A stretch of DNA of 64,000 nt from Balneola sp. (GCA_028284195.1 JANQSE010000012.1:62001-126000), one strand, 5' to 3'; positions 24,083 to 34,924 are shown, numbered from the stretch's first letter. Numbers and translations are program-made. Notes: generated by a model from the letters alone, not told the origin.

Positions 24083-27000
24083 ATGAAATTTTTTAACCGT
24101 ACAGTTTTTCTCTTTTTAATTACTCTGATAGGTAGCGAAATAGTTATTGCTCAACAGTTCATAATACCAGAGTTCTTAAGAAATCCGCAGTACAGATCAA
24201 GTCGTAACTTTGAAAAAAGTGCTACATCAGATGGAAACAGAGTAAACATAACATTCAGAAATACCGGTTTACTTGGTGGAGTTGGGGAAGTAAGAGGGGA
24301 ATGGCCGAGAGGTTCTGATGTGAATTATGTAGGAGATGTATCGCCAATAATTGCTTTAGAGATTCCAATTGATTTGGACAATGATGGTGTAGCAGATACT
24401 TTAATTCAACATGCAGTTACCAATAGAGGGCCTCGTGCCGGACAAACAGGGCCAAGGCCGGGTCAAACTGTGTTTTGGGGTTTTGAACCAATGGGAGGGT
24501 TTGCTAATAATGATGGGGTTAACGATCGACCTGCTTTAAGTATAGATGAATCCACATGGCCGGAAAGATGGCCGGATCAACCTGATTGGGTAGATGGAAC
24601 AGGAAACGCAGAATGGAATGGGTTTTTTGGACGAGGCGTATTTAATGCTGATTTCGAAACTTACTTTTGGATAGATGACCATAACGACCAATTTATGTTT
24701 GACCGTTATGGCTTTCTACCGGATTCTACAGATGAGACTCGTTTTGGACAGGGATTGGCAATGAGTGTTCGAGGTTTGCAATGGAGCCAATTCCTTGCTC
24801 AAGATGCAATGTTCTACATCTATGAACTCACTAATACAAGTACAACTACATATCCTAGAGTTTCGGTTGGTTTAGCAGTGGGAACTGCTGCAGGAGAAAG
24901 TGGAATTAGTGGCAGTGGTGACACTCAAGATGACTTGGCTTTCTTTGATCAAGCTAACAGAATTGTATATTCATGGGATAGCGACGGAACTAATTCTGAT
25001 GGAAATGAAGTAGGTTATGTGGGGTACGCTTTTATGGAAAGTCCTGGAGACCCAAATGATGGAATTGATAATGATGGAGATGGGGACCCGGCCGTTCTTA
25101 ACTTAGACGATGTGCCTTATGTAGAACCAGGAACCGAAGGCAATGGAAATATATTTCAATCCCAAGATTTTGAAGATCGTGTTCTTGCTGAAGGGGACCC
25201 AATTATTTTGATAGATGAGCAAACTGGAGAACGATCTTTCGTGTTTCTGGGTAATGGCCCTCAGACGGTAATATCTCAGGGTAGAACATACAATATCGCT
25301 CCAGGAACGGTTCTTCGGGAAAAAGAAGTGACTATCCAAGGTCAGATTGATAATATCACTGTTACAGAAAAAAACCTTATCGATGAAGATCTTGATGGAA
25401 TAATAGATGAGGATGTGTTTCTCCATTTTACAAGAAGATCACAAGCCCTTACCGGAGAAATAAATACTCTGCCTGCGTTGCGTTATAAGAATTACATTAG
25501 CTTTGCCCAGGATGTAGGTAACGGAACACCTACTACTCAGGATTCACTCAATCATGGTTTACTTAATCAAATGATTGATGAAAGTGGAGATGACGGAATT
25601 GATAACGATCGTGATTGGGATGCTTTGAGGGATGATGTTGGAGCAGATGGGCGATCCGGAACAGGTGATATAGGAGAAGGCGATGGTAAACCAACTGATG
25701 GAGAACCAAATTTTGATAGGTTAGATAAAGATGAAACCGACCAGGTTGGTTTATCAAGTTTCTTTTATTTCACTCCTCCTGGGGCCGTTGTACTAAACAA
25801 CGATAGTCAGATTTGGTCGTCAATGACGCCTGGTTTCTTTACCACAAACAATGAACTTCAACAGCAACAGGCAAACGGTGGTATAGATGGTGATTTTATT
25901 TTCAGTTCGGGATACTTCCGTTTAGAGCCAGGCCAGACATTGCGCTTTTCTCTCGCTATGGTTTTTGGAGAGGATTTGGCAAACATCACAAATAATGTTA
26001 GAACCATTCAAGAAATATATGACCGGAATTATAACTTTGCCCGGCCTCCTGAAAAACCAACATTGAAAGCAGCAGTAAGTGATGAAAAAGTAACTTTATA
26101 TTGGAATAGTATTTCAGAAGAAAGTGTAGATCCTGTGCTTGGGAAAGATTTCGAGGGATATAAAATTTTTAAAAGCACCGATCCAAATTTTCTGGACCCT
26201 GATCGGTTAACAGATGCTTTTGGAAATCCTGCCTTAATTAAACCATTGGCTCAGTTTGATCTGAATAATGGGATAAAAGGGTTATGGCAGGCTGCTGAAG
26301 ATACTTCTACCGGACAAAGTGACCCTGCATATATTTTTAATCCAGACTTAGCTGAAAGGGTTAGAGGAGTGCCTTTTTATTTAGGAGATGATACCGGAAT
26401 AGTACACTCTTTTGTTGATACCAATGTGGTAAATGGGCAAACCTATTATTATGCTTTGGCTTCATATGACAGGGGTAGCATTGATTTCTTTCCGGCGGAA
26501 AATAATTTTGCAGTTACTGTACGGGACGATGGTTCAGTAATAACAGATATTAATGTAGTGCAGGTAGAGCCTGCAACACCTGTATCAGGGTATAGTGCCG
26601 GAGCCGTGGCAACAGAAGTTTTACATCCGACAGGTGATGCCACAGGGGATGTTATTGTAGAAGTTTTGGATCCTATATTCTTGAGCGAAAATGCGAATTA
26701 CGAAATACAGTTTCTGGAAGATGGACTGGCATCCAGTACATATTCGGTGTTGCAAGATGGAAACTTGGTGTTGCAAGATGCTCTAATCTCTGAAGCAGAA
26801 TCAAACATTTTTGATGGGATGCGGATTGCTTTTGGAAATGACGTGAACAGATATAATCCTGATGCATCCTCATGGAATAATAATCCGAATGAAAAGATAG
26901 AAGTTTTAGTGCGAGAAGGAGTTTTAAGTAATAGTCCATTCTGGCAGTTTAATGGTATTCGTGCACCATATGATTATGAGGTTATTTTCTCTGACCAAAT

Positions 27001-27706
27001 TATTGCTACTTCGTTAGATACGGTAAATGGTTCAGGTTTTCAGGCGCGAAATACACCATCTGTACAAACTTATTTTAATGTAAGAAATGTTACTACGGGC
27101 AATGATGTGTCTTTTGCTTTTGACGAAACTCAGGGTAATGCTGATGGACGATTAGGAGACAGAGAGTTCATTTATATATATGATAGTTTTGGAGACTCGC
27201 TGGATATGACCTATGAGTTCAGGATAAGATATGAATCAACGATAAATGGGAGAATTCCTACCGGAGATCTTCCGGAAGATGGTGATATCTTTACGATAAG
27301 AACATATAAAGCATTCAGGTCGAATGATGTATATAGTTATTCGACTCGTGCTTCTAGTGTTAACCAGGAAGATGCTAAAGCAGCATTGGATGATGTAAGG
27401 GTAGTGCCGAATCCCTATGTGGCAGCCGCAAGTTGGGAAGGTAAACTTCCTCCAACAATTACCAGTGGAAGAGGCGAACGAAAAGTTCAGTTCCAAAATG
27501 TGCCACAAAATTCGACAATCCGAATTTTTACTTCCCGTGGCGAATTGGTACGTGTTTTGAAACATGAAGACGCAATTGACAGAGGGTTCGTAGATTGGGA
27601 TTTAAAAACCCGTGAAAACCTGGATGTAGCATACGGAGTATATTTTTATCATCTGCAAGCTCCAGGCGTGGGGTCAACAACAGGAAAAATAGCACTTATA
27701 AAATAA
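24083..27706 (+). CDS. Giant secreted surface protein with T9SS-type C-terminal domain
   Basis: 1207 residues. Signal peptide ends near IVIAQQF. Several Asp-rich Ca-binding-like motifs are visible (DLDNDGVAD near residue 97, GIDNDGDGDP near 332, DEDLDGIIDED near 434, GIDNDRDWD near 507). A fibronectin-III-like part begins near residue 655 (KPTLKAAVSDEKVTLYWNS, DFEGYKIFKS). The end (DDVRVVPNPYVAAA ... GVYFYHLQAPG ... GKIALIK) is a type IX secretion sorting/attachment domain. It follows the receptor gene by 27 bp and is probably its surface partner, taking the position SusD has elsewhere. No catalytic domain recognised. Confidence 0.7.
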   Translation: MKFFNRTVFLFLITLIGSEIVIAQQFIIPEFLRNPQYRSSRNFEKSATSDGNRVNITFRNTGLLGGVGEVRGEWPRGSDVNYVGDVSPIIALEIPIDLDNDGVADTLIQHAVTNRGPRAGQTGPRPGQTVFWGFEPMGGFANNDGVNDRPALSIDESTWPERWPDQPDWVDGTGNAEWNGFFGRGVFNADFETYFWIDDHNDQFMFDRYGFLPDSTDETRFGQGLAMSVRGLQWSQFLAQDAMFYIYELTNTSTTTYPRVSVGLAVGTAAGESGISGSGDTQDDLAFFDQANRIVYSWDSDGTNSDGNEVGYVGYAFMESPGDPNDGIDNDGDGDPAVLNLDDVPYVEPGTEGNGNIFQSQDFEDRVLAEGDPIILIDEQTGERSFVFLGNGPQTVISQGRTYNIAPGTVLREKEVTIQGQIDNITVTEKNLIDEDLDGIIDEDVFLHFTRRSQALTGEINTLPALRYKNYISFAQDVGNGTPTTQDSLNHGLLNQMIDESGDDGIDNDRDWDALRDDVGADGRSGTGDIGEGDGKPTDGEPNFDRLDKDETDQVGLSSFFYFTPPGAVVLNNDSQIWSSMTPGFFTTNNELQQQQANGGIDGDFIFSSGYFRLEPGQTLRFSLAMVFGEDLANITNNVRTIQEIYDRNYNFARPPEKPTLKAAVSDEKVTLYWNSISEESVDPVLGKDFEGYKIFKSTDPNFLDPDRLTDAFGNPALIKPLAQFDLNNGIKGLWQAAEDTSTGQSDPAYIFNPDLAERVRGVPFYLGDDTGIVHSFVDTNVVNGQTYYYALASYDRGSIDFFPAENNFAVTVRDDGSVITDINVVQVEPATPVSGYSAGAVATEVLHPTGDATGDVIVEVLDPIFLSENANYEIQFLEDGLASSTYSVLQDGNLVLQDALISEAESNIFDGMRIAFGNDVNRYNPDASSWNNNPNEKIEVLVREGVLSNSPFWQFNGIRAPYDYEVIFSDQIIATSLDTVNGSGFQARNTPSVQTYFNVRNVTTGNDVSFAFDETQGNADGRLGDREFIYIYDSFGDSLDMTYEFRIRYESTINGRIPTGDLPEDGDIFTIRTYKAFRSNDVYSYSTRASSVNQEDAKAALDDVRVVPNPYVAAASWEGKLPPTITSGRGERKVQFQNVPQNSTIRIFTSRGELVRVLKHEDAIDRGFVDWDLKTRENLDVAYGVYFYHLQAPGVGSTTGKIALIK

Positions 27707-27710
27707 CCTT

Positions 27711-28736
27711 ATGCTCAATTTTAATTTCAAAAAGCTTTTTCTTTGCGGTCTTTTTTCCTTTTTCTTTTTTCAAGGTTACGTTTATGCCCAGGATAAAGTA
27801 GGTACAACAGCTGCTCCTTTTCTGGGAATAGCATCAGGTGCAAGGTCTACAGCCATGGGAGGTGCATATGTTGCTTTAGCGAACGATGGGAATGCTATGT
27901 TTTATAACCCCGCTGGTATGGCACAAATTAAATTAAATAACATCAGTTTCTCTAATGTAAATTGGTTTCTGGATTCACAAATACAAGATGCCACTGTTAT
28001 AGTAAGTGGTGCTGAAAAAGGAAATTTTGGGCTGTCAGTACGAGCATTAAATTATGGTGAGATAGATGTTACTACTATTTCCAATCCTGAAGGAACCGGA
28101 GAACAATTCACACCAATAGATCTGTCAGTTGCATTTACATATTCAAGATACATCACCGACAAATTTTCTATTGGTGCTACTGCAAAATATATTCAACAAA
28201 AGATATGGAATGAATCTGCACTTGGTTTTGCTGTAGACTTAGGAATGCTGTACAGAACTGATTTTAAAAACCTCACAATAGGCATGTCGATTCTGAATTT
28301 TGGAACCGATATGCAGTTGTCGGGGGATGATTTGAGAGAGCCTATTGATCTTGATCCAATTAATGGGAATAATGATAGAATAGAAGCATTTTTGGGAACT
28401 GATGAGTGGGCACTTCCTCTTATTTTTAGAGTTGGTATAGCCATGGATGCAGTGGAAGTTGAAAATCACAAATTAATTGTGGCAATAGATGCTAAACATC
28501 CTAATGACAACTCAGAAAGCGTGGATGTTGGAGCTGAATATGGGTTTAATGATCTGTTGTTTTTACGCGGAGGGTACAGAAGTTTGTTTAGCTCACAAAC
28601 AGAAGACCAGGGTGTTACAGCAGGTTTTGGATTGAAATATGAAATTAATGGGGTGATTGCAAAACTAGGAGGAGCTTACATGTCTCACAAATATTTGCAG
28701 GATCCTTTAATGTGGACTTTAGAAATACAATTCTAA
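27711..28736 (+). CDS. PorV/PorQ-family outer-membrane barrel
   Basis: 341 residues with a signal peptide (cleaved near YVYAQ). The N-terminal FLGIASGARSTAMGGAYVALANDG and FYNPAGMAQ are the signature of PorV/PorQ-type (UPF0164, FadL-related) barrels. The chain ends in an aromatic barrel strand (WTLEIQF). PorV proteins act as shuttle/attachment subunits for cargo of the type IX secretion system. A copy inside the glucan operon suggests a dedicated factor for the secreted proteins encoded around it. It starts 4 bp after the giant surface protein gene. Confidence 0.8.
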   Translation: MLNFNFKKLFLCGLFSFFFFQGYVYAQDKVGTTAAPFLGIASGARSTAMGGAYVALANDGNAMFYNPAGMAQIKLNNISFSNVNWFLDSQIQDATVIVSGAEKGNFGLSVRALNYGEIDVTTISNPEGTGEQFTPIDLSVAFTYSRYITDKFSIGATAKYIQQKIWNESALGFAVDLGMLYRTDFKNLTIGMSILNFGTDMQLSGDDLREPIDLDPINGNNDRIEAFLGTDEWALPLIFRVGIAMDAVEVENHKLIVAIDAKHPNDNSESVDVGAEYGFNDLLFLRGGYRSLFSSQTEDQGVTAGFGLKYEINGVIAKLGGAYMSHKYLQDPLMWTLEIQF

Positions 28737-28786
28737 ATAATAAAACTGCTACGGCAGAAAACAATAACAAACAAAGGAGTCAAAAA

Positions 28787-30943
28787 ATGACCCATATTTA
28801 CAAACATAAAATGCCTTTAAAAGGTATTAGAACTGTGATTTGTACTTGTCTAGTTGCTATAGTTGGATTAGCAGCAACTTCATCAGGTACGAATGCTCAG
28901 GATGTTTTTATCTCGGAGTATATTGAGGGTTCTTCCAACAATAAAGCTATAGAGATATTTAACGGAACAAATGGGGAGATAGATTTATCTAACTACTTGA
29001 TGCTTCGTTCTAATAATGGTGCTTCTGCATGGGTGTCAGATACACTTAGAATGGAAGGGAATTTAGCAAAAGGAGAAGTTTTTGTAATAGCTAATCCAAA
29101 TGCTGATGCAGCTATTTTAGCAGAAGCTGATACTACACACTCAATGACATTTTATAATGGGGACGATGCACTTGGTTTGTTTAGAATCTCAGGCTCAGAT
29201 ACAACTCTTATTGATATTTTTGGCGCTCTTGGAGTTGATCCGGGCAGTGCCTGGGATGTAGGTTCTACAGTAGGGGGAACTAATGAACAGACCTTGGTTA
29301 GAAAGTCGGCTATCTTTCAGGGAAATCCTGATTCATTAGGCTCTTTTGGAACAGATGATTTGACTTCTGAGTGGATTGTGAGTGCTCGGAATGATTTCTC
29401 CAATCTTGGATCTCATACCATAGATATGTGGGATATCACATTTCAGGTTAACATGAATGCTGCGATTGATTCAGCAGTATTCTTACCCGCAGAACATGAA
29501 GTATTTGTTGCTGGGGATTTTAACGGGTTCTCCACTACTCAGGATACTTTAAAGGATGGTGATGGAGACGGTATTTATAGCAAGCAAATTACACTTCAAG
29601 TAGGTAACTATGGATTTAAGTACTATACCAATACAACTCGTGTAAATGGTTGGGAAGCTGATCCAAATCGTTCTTTGGCAGTTTCTAAAGACTCAGTATT
29701 AACAGCTGATTCCATCCGAATTGCCACTCCTAATCTTACAGAGGCAGTTTTTGGCAATGTTCAGTTATTCTTTCAGGTGAATATGGAAGTACAGCGAGTA
29801 GCAGGCAACTTCGATCCGGCTAACAATGCAGATCATAAAGTATCAGTGGCTGGCAGCATGAATGACTGGAGCACTACAGCTAATGTATTAACACAATCTC
29901 AGGATGAAAATATCTATGAGACCACTATTATGCTTGAAGATGTACAAATTCCATCAGACTGGAAATACAAGTTTGTATTAAACGGAAGCGGCTGGGAAGG
30001 TGGTGCCGATAAAGATATAGGTGTTACCGTAAACGACTTAAATAATAATGTATATGTTGGCATTAACAATACTGGTACACCTCCATTCTTTGATGGAATT
30101 ACCTTAGATGATATCTTTACCTCAGCTGGAACAGTTACTTTCGAAGTAGATATGCGACCCGCATACTATTTTGCAGAAGATTCTTCTGGTTTGCCAGTTG
30201 ATATTCAGACTATGAGTTCTACAGGAGATGATGTTGATTCTGTATTTACTAACGGGCCTCTAACCAATACAACCAATGGTTGGGAAACCTGGGGTGATGC
30301 AAATCTTGGCCTAAGGTCAGATCTAAGGCTTTATGATGACGGATCAACCGAAGGTGATTTAGTAGCTGGTGATTCCGTATTCACAATTACTGTTGATTAC
30401 GCAATTGGGAATGCTAAAACAGGTGAATTCAAATTCAGTGCTAATGGATTTGATAACGAGAACAGTTTTGGTGGTAATCACAAGTTAAAAGTGGAAGCCG
30501 GCGGACGTTATCGGGAAGTATTTGGTGCTATGCTTCAGGATGATGGTACAATTGACGATACGATCTATGATGAATACATACTTGTTACTACTGAAGGTGC
30601 TACTCCGGTTCGTAATGGTGGTAGTGGTGATGATGCAGTTGTTACTTCTAATGAAGATGAGGGCAACGATCGTCCTACTGGTTTTGTATTAGAGCAAAAC
30701 TATCCTAATCCATTCAATCCAAGTACTAATATCAGTTTTAATCTGCCGCAGGCATCTGATGTTACTCTTACCATTTATAATATACTTGGGCAAAGAGTGG
30801 CCACTCTTCTAAACAACAAAAAATTTACTTCAGGTAATCACTTAGTTCCGTTTAATGCAAGCAATCTTGCTTCCGGAATCTATATTTATCGCTTAGAAGC
30901 TGGTTCATTTACAAGCCAAAAGAGAATGACATTAATTAAGTAA
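28787..30943 (+). CDS. Secreted lamin-tail / glucan-binding-like protein with T9SS tail
   Basis: 718 residues. The ATG at 28787 is chosen over the upstream in-frame codons because AAAGGAGT lies 6 bp before it. Signal peptide ends at TNAQ. A lamin-tail-type domain covers about residues 42-170 (FISEYIEGSSNNKAIEIFN, DALGLFRISG). Then come beta-sandwich units with VFVAGDFNGFSTT and VSVAGSMNDWSTT, the fold used by starch-binding E-set/CBM modules. The end (LEQNYPNPFNPSTNISF ... GIYIYRLEAGSF) is a T9SS sorting domain. Likely cell-surface glucan binding; there is no enzyme motif. A terminator follows. Confidence 0.75.
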   Translation: MTHIYKHKMPLKGIRTVICTCLVAIVGLAATSSGTNAQDVFISEYIEGSSNNKAIEIFNGTNGEIDLSNYLMLRSNNGASAWVSDTLRMEGNLAKGEVFVIANPNADAAILAEADTTHSMTFYNGDDALGLFRISGSDTTLIDIFGALGVDPGSAWDVGSTVGGTNEQTLVRKSAIFQGNPDSLGSFGTDDLTSEWIVSARNDFSNLGSHTIDMWDITFQVNMNAAIDSAVFLPAEHEVFVAGDFNGFSTTQDTLKDGDGDGIYSKQITLQVGNYGFKYYTNTTRVNGWEADPNRSLAVSKDSVLTADSIRIATPNLTEAVFGNVQLFFQVNMEVQRVAGNFDPANNADHKVSVAGSMNDWSTTANVLTQSQDENIYETTIMLEDVQIPSDWKYKFVLNGSGWEGGADKDIGVTVNDLNNNVYVGINNTGTPPFFDGITLDDIFTSAGTVTFEVDMRPAYYFAEDSSGLPVDIQTMSSTGDDVDSVFTNGPLTNTTNGWETWGDANLGLRSDLRLYDDGSTEGDLVAGDSVFTITVDYAIGNAKTGEFKFSANGFDNENSFGGNHKLKVEAGGRYREVFGAMLQDDGTIDDTIYDEYILVTTEGATPVRNGGSGDDAVVTSNEDEGNDRPTGFVLEQNYPNPFNPSTNISFNLPQASDVTLTIYNILGQRVATLLNNKKFTSGNHLVPFNASNLASGIYIYRLEAGSFTSQKRMTLIK

Positions 30944-30970
30944 TTAATTTTCTCTCTAATAAGTCTTTCG

Positions 30971-30992
30971 CAGGCGCTTTGATCGGCGCCTG
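30971..30992 (+). terminator. Terminator between the surface-protein genes and lacI
   Basis: Perfect 7-bp stem CAGGCGC / GCGCCTG with an 8-nt loop followed by TGTATTTATT. It lies 28 bp after the stop codon and divides the locus into an abundant surface-protein transcript and a regulator/enzyme part. Confidence 0.7.
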
Positions 30993-31010
30993 TGTATTTA
31001 TTATATAGAT

Positions 31011-32000
31011 TTGGCATCCACGATCTACGATATCGCAGAAAAAGCAGGGGTGAGTATAGCCACTGTATCCAGAGTTTTCAATAACAGTAACAATGTATCT
31101 GAGAAAACCCGCAATCGCGTTATGTTAGTGGCCGATGAAGTTGGATACCATCCTCAGGCTCATGCTCAAGGGTTGGCAAGTAAAAAAACGAATACAATTA
31201 CAGTAGTAGTGCCGGTAATGTCAAATTACTTCTTTATCGAGGTATTAGGAGGCATACAAGATAAGCTGAATGAGCTGAATTATGAACTGGCTATCATAAA
31301 TATAAGCCCTAATAAAGATACATTTTCTCAGGTTGAACATGTGTTAAAACGCAGAGCATCGGAAGGTTGCCTATTCATATCTATTCATCTTTCTCAACAA
31401 GAGTGGCAAACCCTTCAAAGATATAACATTCCTATTACTCTTATTGATGAGTATTTTGAAGGTTTCGATTCTGTTAGTGTTGATAATACTCAAGGTGCAT
31501 ATCGGGCAACTAAATACTTATTGTCGCAAGGTTATAGCAGAGTGGCAATGTTATCTGCTTTGGAAACATCCAAACCTATCAAAAGCCGAATTATGGGCTT
31601 TCACAAAGCACACAAAGAAGCAGGCATACCCTTTTGCGAAGAGCTAATCATTAACGGCGACACAACATATAGGGATGGATTTACCGAGCGAAGTGGATAT
31701 GAGGCAATGATCAAGATACTGACGGTTGAACCTAAAATAGATGCCTGTTTTTGTGCTTCTGATGTTCAGGCAATTGGGGCTTTAAAAGCCATGCAAGACG
31801 TAGAAAGAACCATTCCATTGATTGGATACGATGATATTGAACTGGCTGAATATGTAGGATTATCTACTATCAGGCAGCCAATGAGGGATATGGGCTTTTT
31901 TGCTACTCAAAATCTGATTGAACGCTTTGAAAACCCCAAAAAAGCGATCTCTCAAACAATTTATACCCCCGAACTAATCCTGAGAAACTCCACGGATTAA
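31011..32000 (+). CDS. LacI/GalR-family transcriptional regulator
   Basis: 329 residues. The N-terminal HTH is textbook LacI (TIYDIAEKAGVSIATVSRVF, residues 4-23), followed by the hinge helix and a periplasmic-binding-protein-like sugar domain (TITVVVPVMSNYFF, ACFCASDVQAIGALKAM, PLIGYDDIELAEYVGLSTI). The start is TTG. It lies inside the glucan locus between surface proteins and amylases, and an operator of the right form overlaps the promoter at 21291. The effector is probably a maltose-type sugar. It starts 18 bp after a terminator and ends 5 bp before the first amylase gene, so it is likely to share the enzyme transcript. Confidence 0.9.
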   Translation: MASTIYDIAEKAGVSIATVSRVFNNSNNVSEKTRNRVMLVADEVGYHPQAHAQGLASKKTNTITVVVPVMSNYFFIEVLGGIQDKLNELNYELAIINISPNKDTFSQVEHVLKRRASEGCLFISIHLSQQEWQTLQRYNIPITLIDEYFEGFDSVSVDNTQGAYRATKYLLSQGYSRVAMLSALETSKPIKSRIMGFHKAHKEAGIPFCEELIINGDTTYRDGFTERSGYEAMIKILTVEPKIDACFCASDVQAIGALKAMQDVERTIPLIGYDDIELAEYVGLSTIRQPMRDMGFFATQNLIERFENPKKAISQTIYTPELILRNSTD

Positions 32001-32005
32001 CCGCT

Positions 32006-34924
32006 ATGCTTAATTTCTTAAAGAAAGTTGCTTTATTTCTGACTATTGCAATTACTTCAAGTGACTTATACAGTCAGGTTGTTACTTTTGAGCCCTCCTT
32101 TGCTACTCAATTTGATACACTAACACTTACTTTTGATGCTACCAAAGGCAATGGAGGTTTAGCAGGTTTTACTGGCGATGTATTTCTTCATACGGGTGTA
32201 ATTACAAATCTGAGCAGCAATGATTCGGATTGGAGGTATGTACAATCTGGTTGGGATTCTTATCCATCAAAGCTAAAAGCCACTTTTCTTGGGAATGATA
32301 AATGGGAATTTCAATACCCATCCTCAGTAAAAGAATTCTATGGTGTTCCTTTAAACGAAACAGTAGAAAAAGTATCATTGCTATTTCGGGGCACTAATGA
32401 TGGTTCAGGTAACCCAGACAAGGTGGGTAGAGATATAGATAATGGAGATATCTTTCTTACTCTTTTTGAGGAGCAAGTAGCCGCTCAATTCATTTTTCCA
32501 TCTAAGAGTTCAAAGATTATTAAATCAAGTGAGGTTTTAGAAATAAAGGGAAAGGGGACATCGCCTTCGGGGGTATTAAACTTGAGTTTAAAACTGGAAG
32601 AAAACATTGTTGCGCAGACAAGTATTGCAGATAGTCTTTTATATTCATTTTCATCAACTAATGAAGGAAACTTTGACTTTAAACTGATTGCTGATGATGG
32701 CATTGGTAATGCTGATTCTGTTTCTTTAAAAGTTATCGTTTCCGATGGGGCAAAACCAGAAACAAGGCCTTCAGGGTTACAAGACGGCATTACTTATGGG
32801 AATGATGGTACATCTGTAACTTTATCTTTATTTGCCCCAGGAAAAAGAAGCGTATTTGCTATTGGAGATTTCTCTGACTGGAATCTCGATTTTGATTATG
32901 AGATGAAAAAAGATTCTCTTAATCCCGATAGTGTATGGTTTTGGACGGAAATCACCGGTCTTACATCCGGACAACAATATGGCTTTCAGTATGAAGTAGA
33001 TGGGGCTTTAAGAATTGCAGATCCATACTCTGAGTTGGTTTTGCACCCTTCTGGGGATAGTGGAATTTCCGAATCTATTTTCCCTAATCTGAAACCATAC
33101 CCATCAGGTAAAACAAGTAACTATGTGGGAGTGCTCTCTCCCGGTAAACCAGAATATAATTGGACGGCTACGGGGTATCAACGCCCGGCGAAAGAAGAAC
33201 TGGTTATTTATGAGTTGTTGGTAAGAGATTTTTTAGGTGATCACAGTTTTTCATCGCTTATTGATACGTTGGATTATTTGGACCGATTAGGAATTAATGC
33301 AATAGAACTTATGCCTGTTAGTGAGTTCGACGGTAATGAAAGCTGGGGATACAACCCTAATTTCCACTTAGCATTAGATAAATACTACGGTACACCAGAA
33401 AAATTTAAAGAATTTGTTGATGAAGCTCACAAAAGAGGTATAGCTGTAATTCTTGATGTAGTAATGAATCATGCTACGGGTCAGAATTCGCTATACAGGT
33501 TATATGAATTTGGCAATAATCCTTATTTCAACACTTTGCCAAGGCATGCATTTAACGTGTTTAATGACTTCAATCATCAGTATTCAGGAACACAATACTA
33601 CAGCAAAAGAATGATCGAATACTGGATTGAAGAATATAAGATTGATGGCTTCAGATGGGATTTAACCAAAGGTTTTACTCAAAATTGTACAGCTGGTGAT
33701 GAAGTATGTACAGGAAATTTTCAACAAGACAGAGTAGATCTGTTGAAGAAGTATGCCGACTACCAGTGGGCAGCAGATACTGATTTCTATGTAATTTTTG
33801 AACACCTGGGTATTTCAACCGAAGAAAGGGAATGGGCTGATTACAGGATTGACGAAGGCAAAGGTATTATGCTTTGGGGAAATATGAATGGTGCGTATAA
33901 CGAAGCTACTATGGGATATATCTCAGGTTCAAACTTAAACAGGGTTATATCAGAATCCAGGGGCTTTCAAGAGAAACGATTAATCGGTTATATGGAAAGC
34001 CATGACGAGCAATGGCTAATGTTTAAAAATATCAGTTTTGGTAATTCTAATGTTAATTATGATGTAAAGGAACTCAATACAGCTTTAGGTCGGCAAAAAC
34101 TCGCTGGAGCGTTTTTCTTTACACTTCCGGGCCCAAAAATGATGTGGCAATTCGGTGAACTGGGTTATGGGTATGGTAATAATGGTGAGCAATGCCTAAA
34201 ACCTGGAGATGGGAGCAATGGTGATTGTCCGTCGTTTGCGCCTTCAAGAGTAGGTAATAAATCAATTAGGTGGGATTACCTCAATGATGGGGAAAGAGTG
34301 AAGCTCTATAAAACCTGGGGCGCAATTATCAATCTGAGAAGAGCAAGTTCTGCTTTCACAGAACCAGATCTTTTGACTCATTCACTGGATGGAGCTGTAA
34401 AATGGATCAAGATCAGAGATGTTGATACAGATGTAGTAATTATGGGGAATTTTGATATCACAGGTCAAGTTCTTGATTTAGCTTTTCCATCAATTGGTAC
34501 ATGGTATAATTATTTTGAAGGTACTGAAATGGAAATTGTAGATGGGAATACTTCTTTTTCTCTTAAGCCGGGAGAGTTTAGGATTTATACTACCCGAAAA
34601 TTCCAAACTCCTGAAGAGGGAATACTAACTGAAAATGAAGCAACTGATGGTACTATACCAAAAAATTACCGTTTGCATAACAATTACCCGAATCCATTTA
34701 ATCCTTCTACAAAGTTAAGGTATGACATCCCAAAAACAGGCCCTGTAAAGTTAGAAGTTTTTGACATCTTGGGTAGAAAAGTAGCTAATGTATTAACAGG
34801 TACTAAACCTGCAGGTTCTTACTCGGTTATTTTCGATGCTTCTGCCTTAAGCAGTGGTGTATATATTGTTCGATTTAAAGCAGGTAATTTCGTTCAAACT
34901 CAAAAAATCACTTTACTTAAATGA
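32006..34924 (+). CDS. Secreted GH13 alpha-amylase with T9SS sorting domain
   Basis: 972 residues. Signal peptide ends near LYSQ. N-terminal beta domains (residues 25-370) include an E-set unit with SVFAIGDFSDWNLDF. The GH13 barrel follows with all four signatures: DVVMNH near residue 484, the nucleophile in GFRWDLTK near 551, the acid Glu in IFEHLG near 598, and ESHDEQ near 666. The C-terminal 80 residues (NNYPNPFNPSTKLRYD ... GVYIVRFKAGNF) are a T9SS sorting domain, so the enzyme is exported to the surface or medium. It acts on alpha-1,4-glucan and starts extracellular breakdown. It overlaps the next amylase gene by 4 bp. Confidence 0.88.
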   Translation: MLNFLKKVALFLTIAITSSDLYSQVVTFEPSFATQFDTLTLTFDATKGNGGLAGFTGDVFLHTGVITNLSSNDSDWRYVQSGWDSYPSKLKATFLGNDKWEFQYPSSVKEFYGVPLNETVEKVSLLFRGTNDGSGNPDKVGRDIDNGDIFLTLFEEQVAAQFIFPSKSSKIIKSSEVLEIKGKGTSPSGVLNLSLKLEENIVAQTSIADSLLYSFSSTNEGNFDFKLIADDGIGNADSVSLKVIVSDGAKPETRPSGLQDGITYGNDGTSVTLSLFAPGKRSVFAIGDFSDWNLDFDYEMKKDSLNPDSVWFWTEITGLTSGQQYGFQYEVDGALRIADPYSELVLHPSGDSGISESIFPNLKPYPSGKTSNYVGVLSPGKPEYNWTATGYQRPAKEELVIYELLVRDFLGDHSFSSLIDTLDYLDRLGINAIELMPVSEFDGNESWGYNPNFHLALDKYYGTPEKFKEFVDEAHKRGIAVILDVVMNHATGQNSLYRLYEFGNNPYFNTLPRHAFNVFNDFNHQYSGTQYYSKRMIEYWIEEYKIDGFRWDLTKGFTQNCTAGDEVCTGNFQQDRVDLLKKYADYQWAADTDFYVIFEHLGISTEEREWADYRIDEGKGIMLWGNMNGAYNEATMGYISGSNLNRVISESRGFQEKRLIGYMESHDEQWLMFKNISFGNSNVNYDVKELNTALGRQKLAGAFFFTLPGPKMMWQFGELGYGYGNNGEQCLKPGDGSNGDCPSFAPSRVGNKSIRWDYLNDGERVKLYKTWGAIINLRRASSAFTEPDLLTHSLDGAVKWIKIRDVDTDVVIMGNFDITGQVLDLAFPSIGTWYNYFEGTEMEIVDGNTSFSLKPGEFRIYTTRKFQTPEEGILTENEATDGTIPKNYRLHNNYPNPFNPSTKLRYDIPKTGPVKLEVFDILGRKVANVLTGTKPAGSYSVIFDASALSSGVYIVRFKAGNFVQTQKITLLK

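Noticed and set aside
27236-27565. 109-codon frame antisense to the T9SS-type surface protein gene
   Set aside because: Lies fully inside a real gene on the other strand, with no start signal or family.
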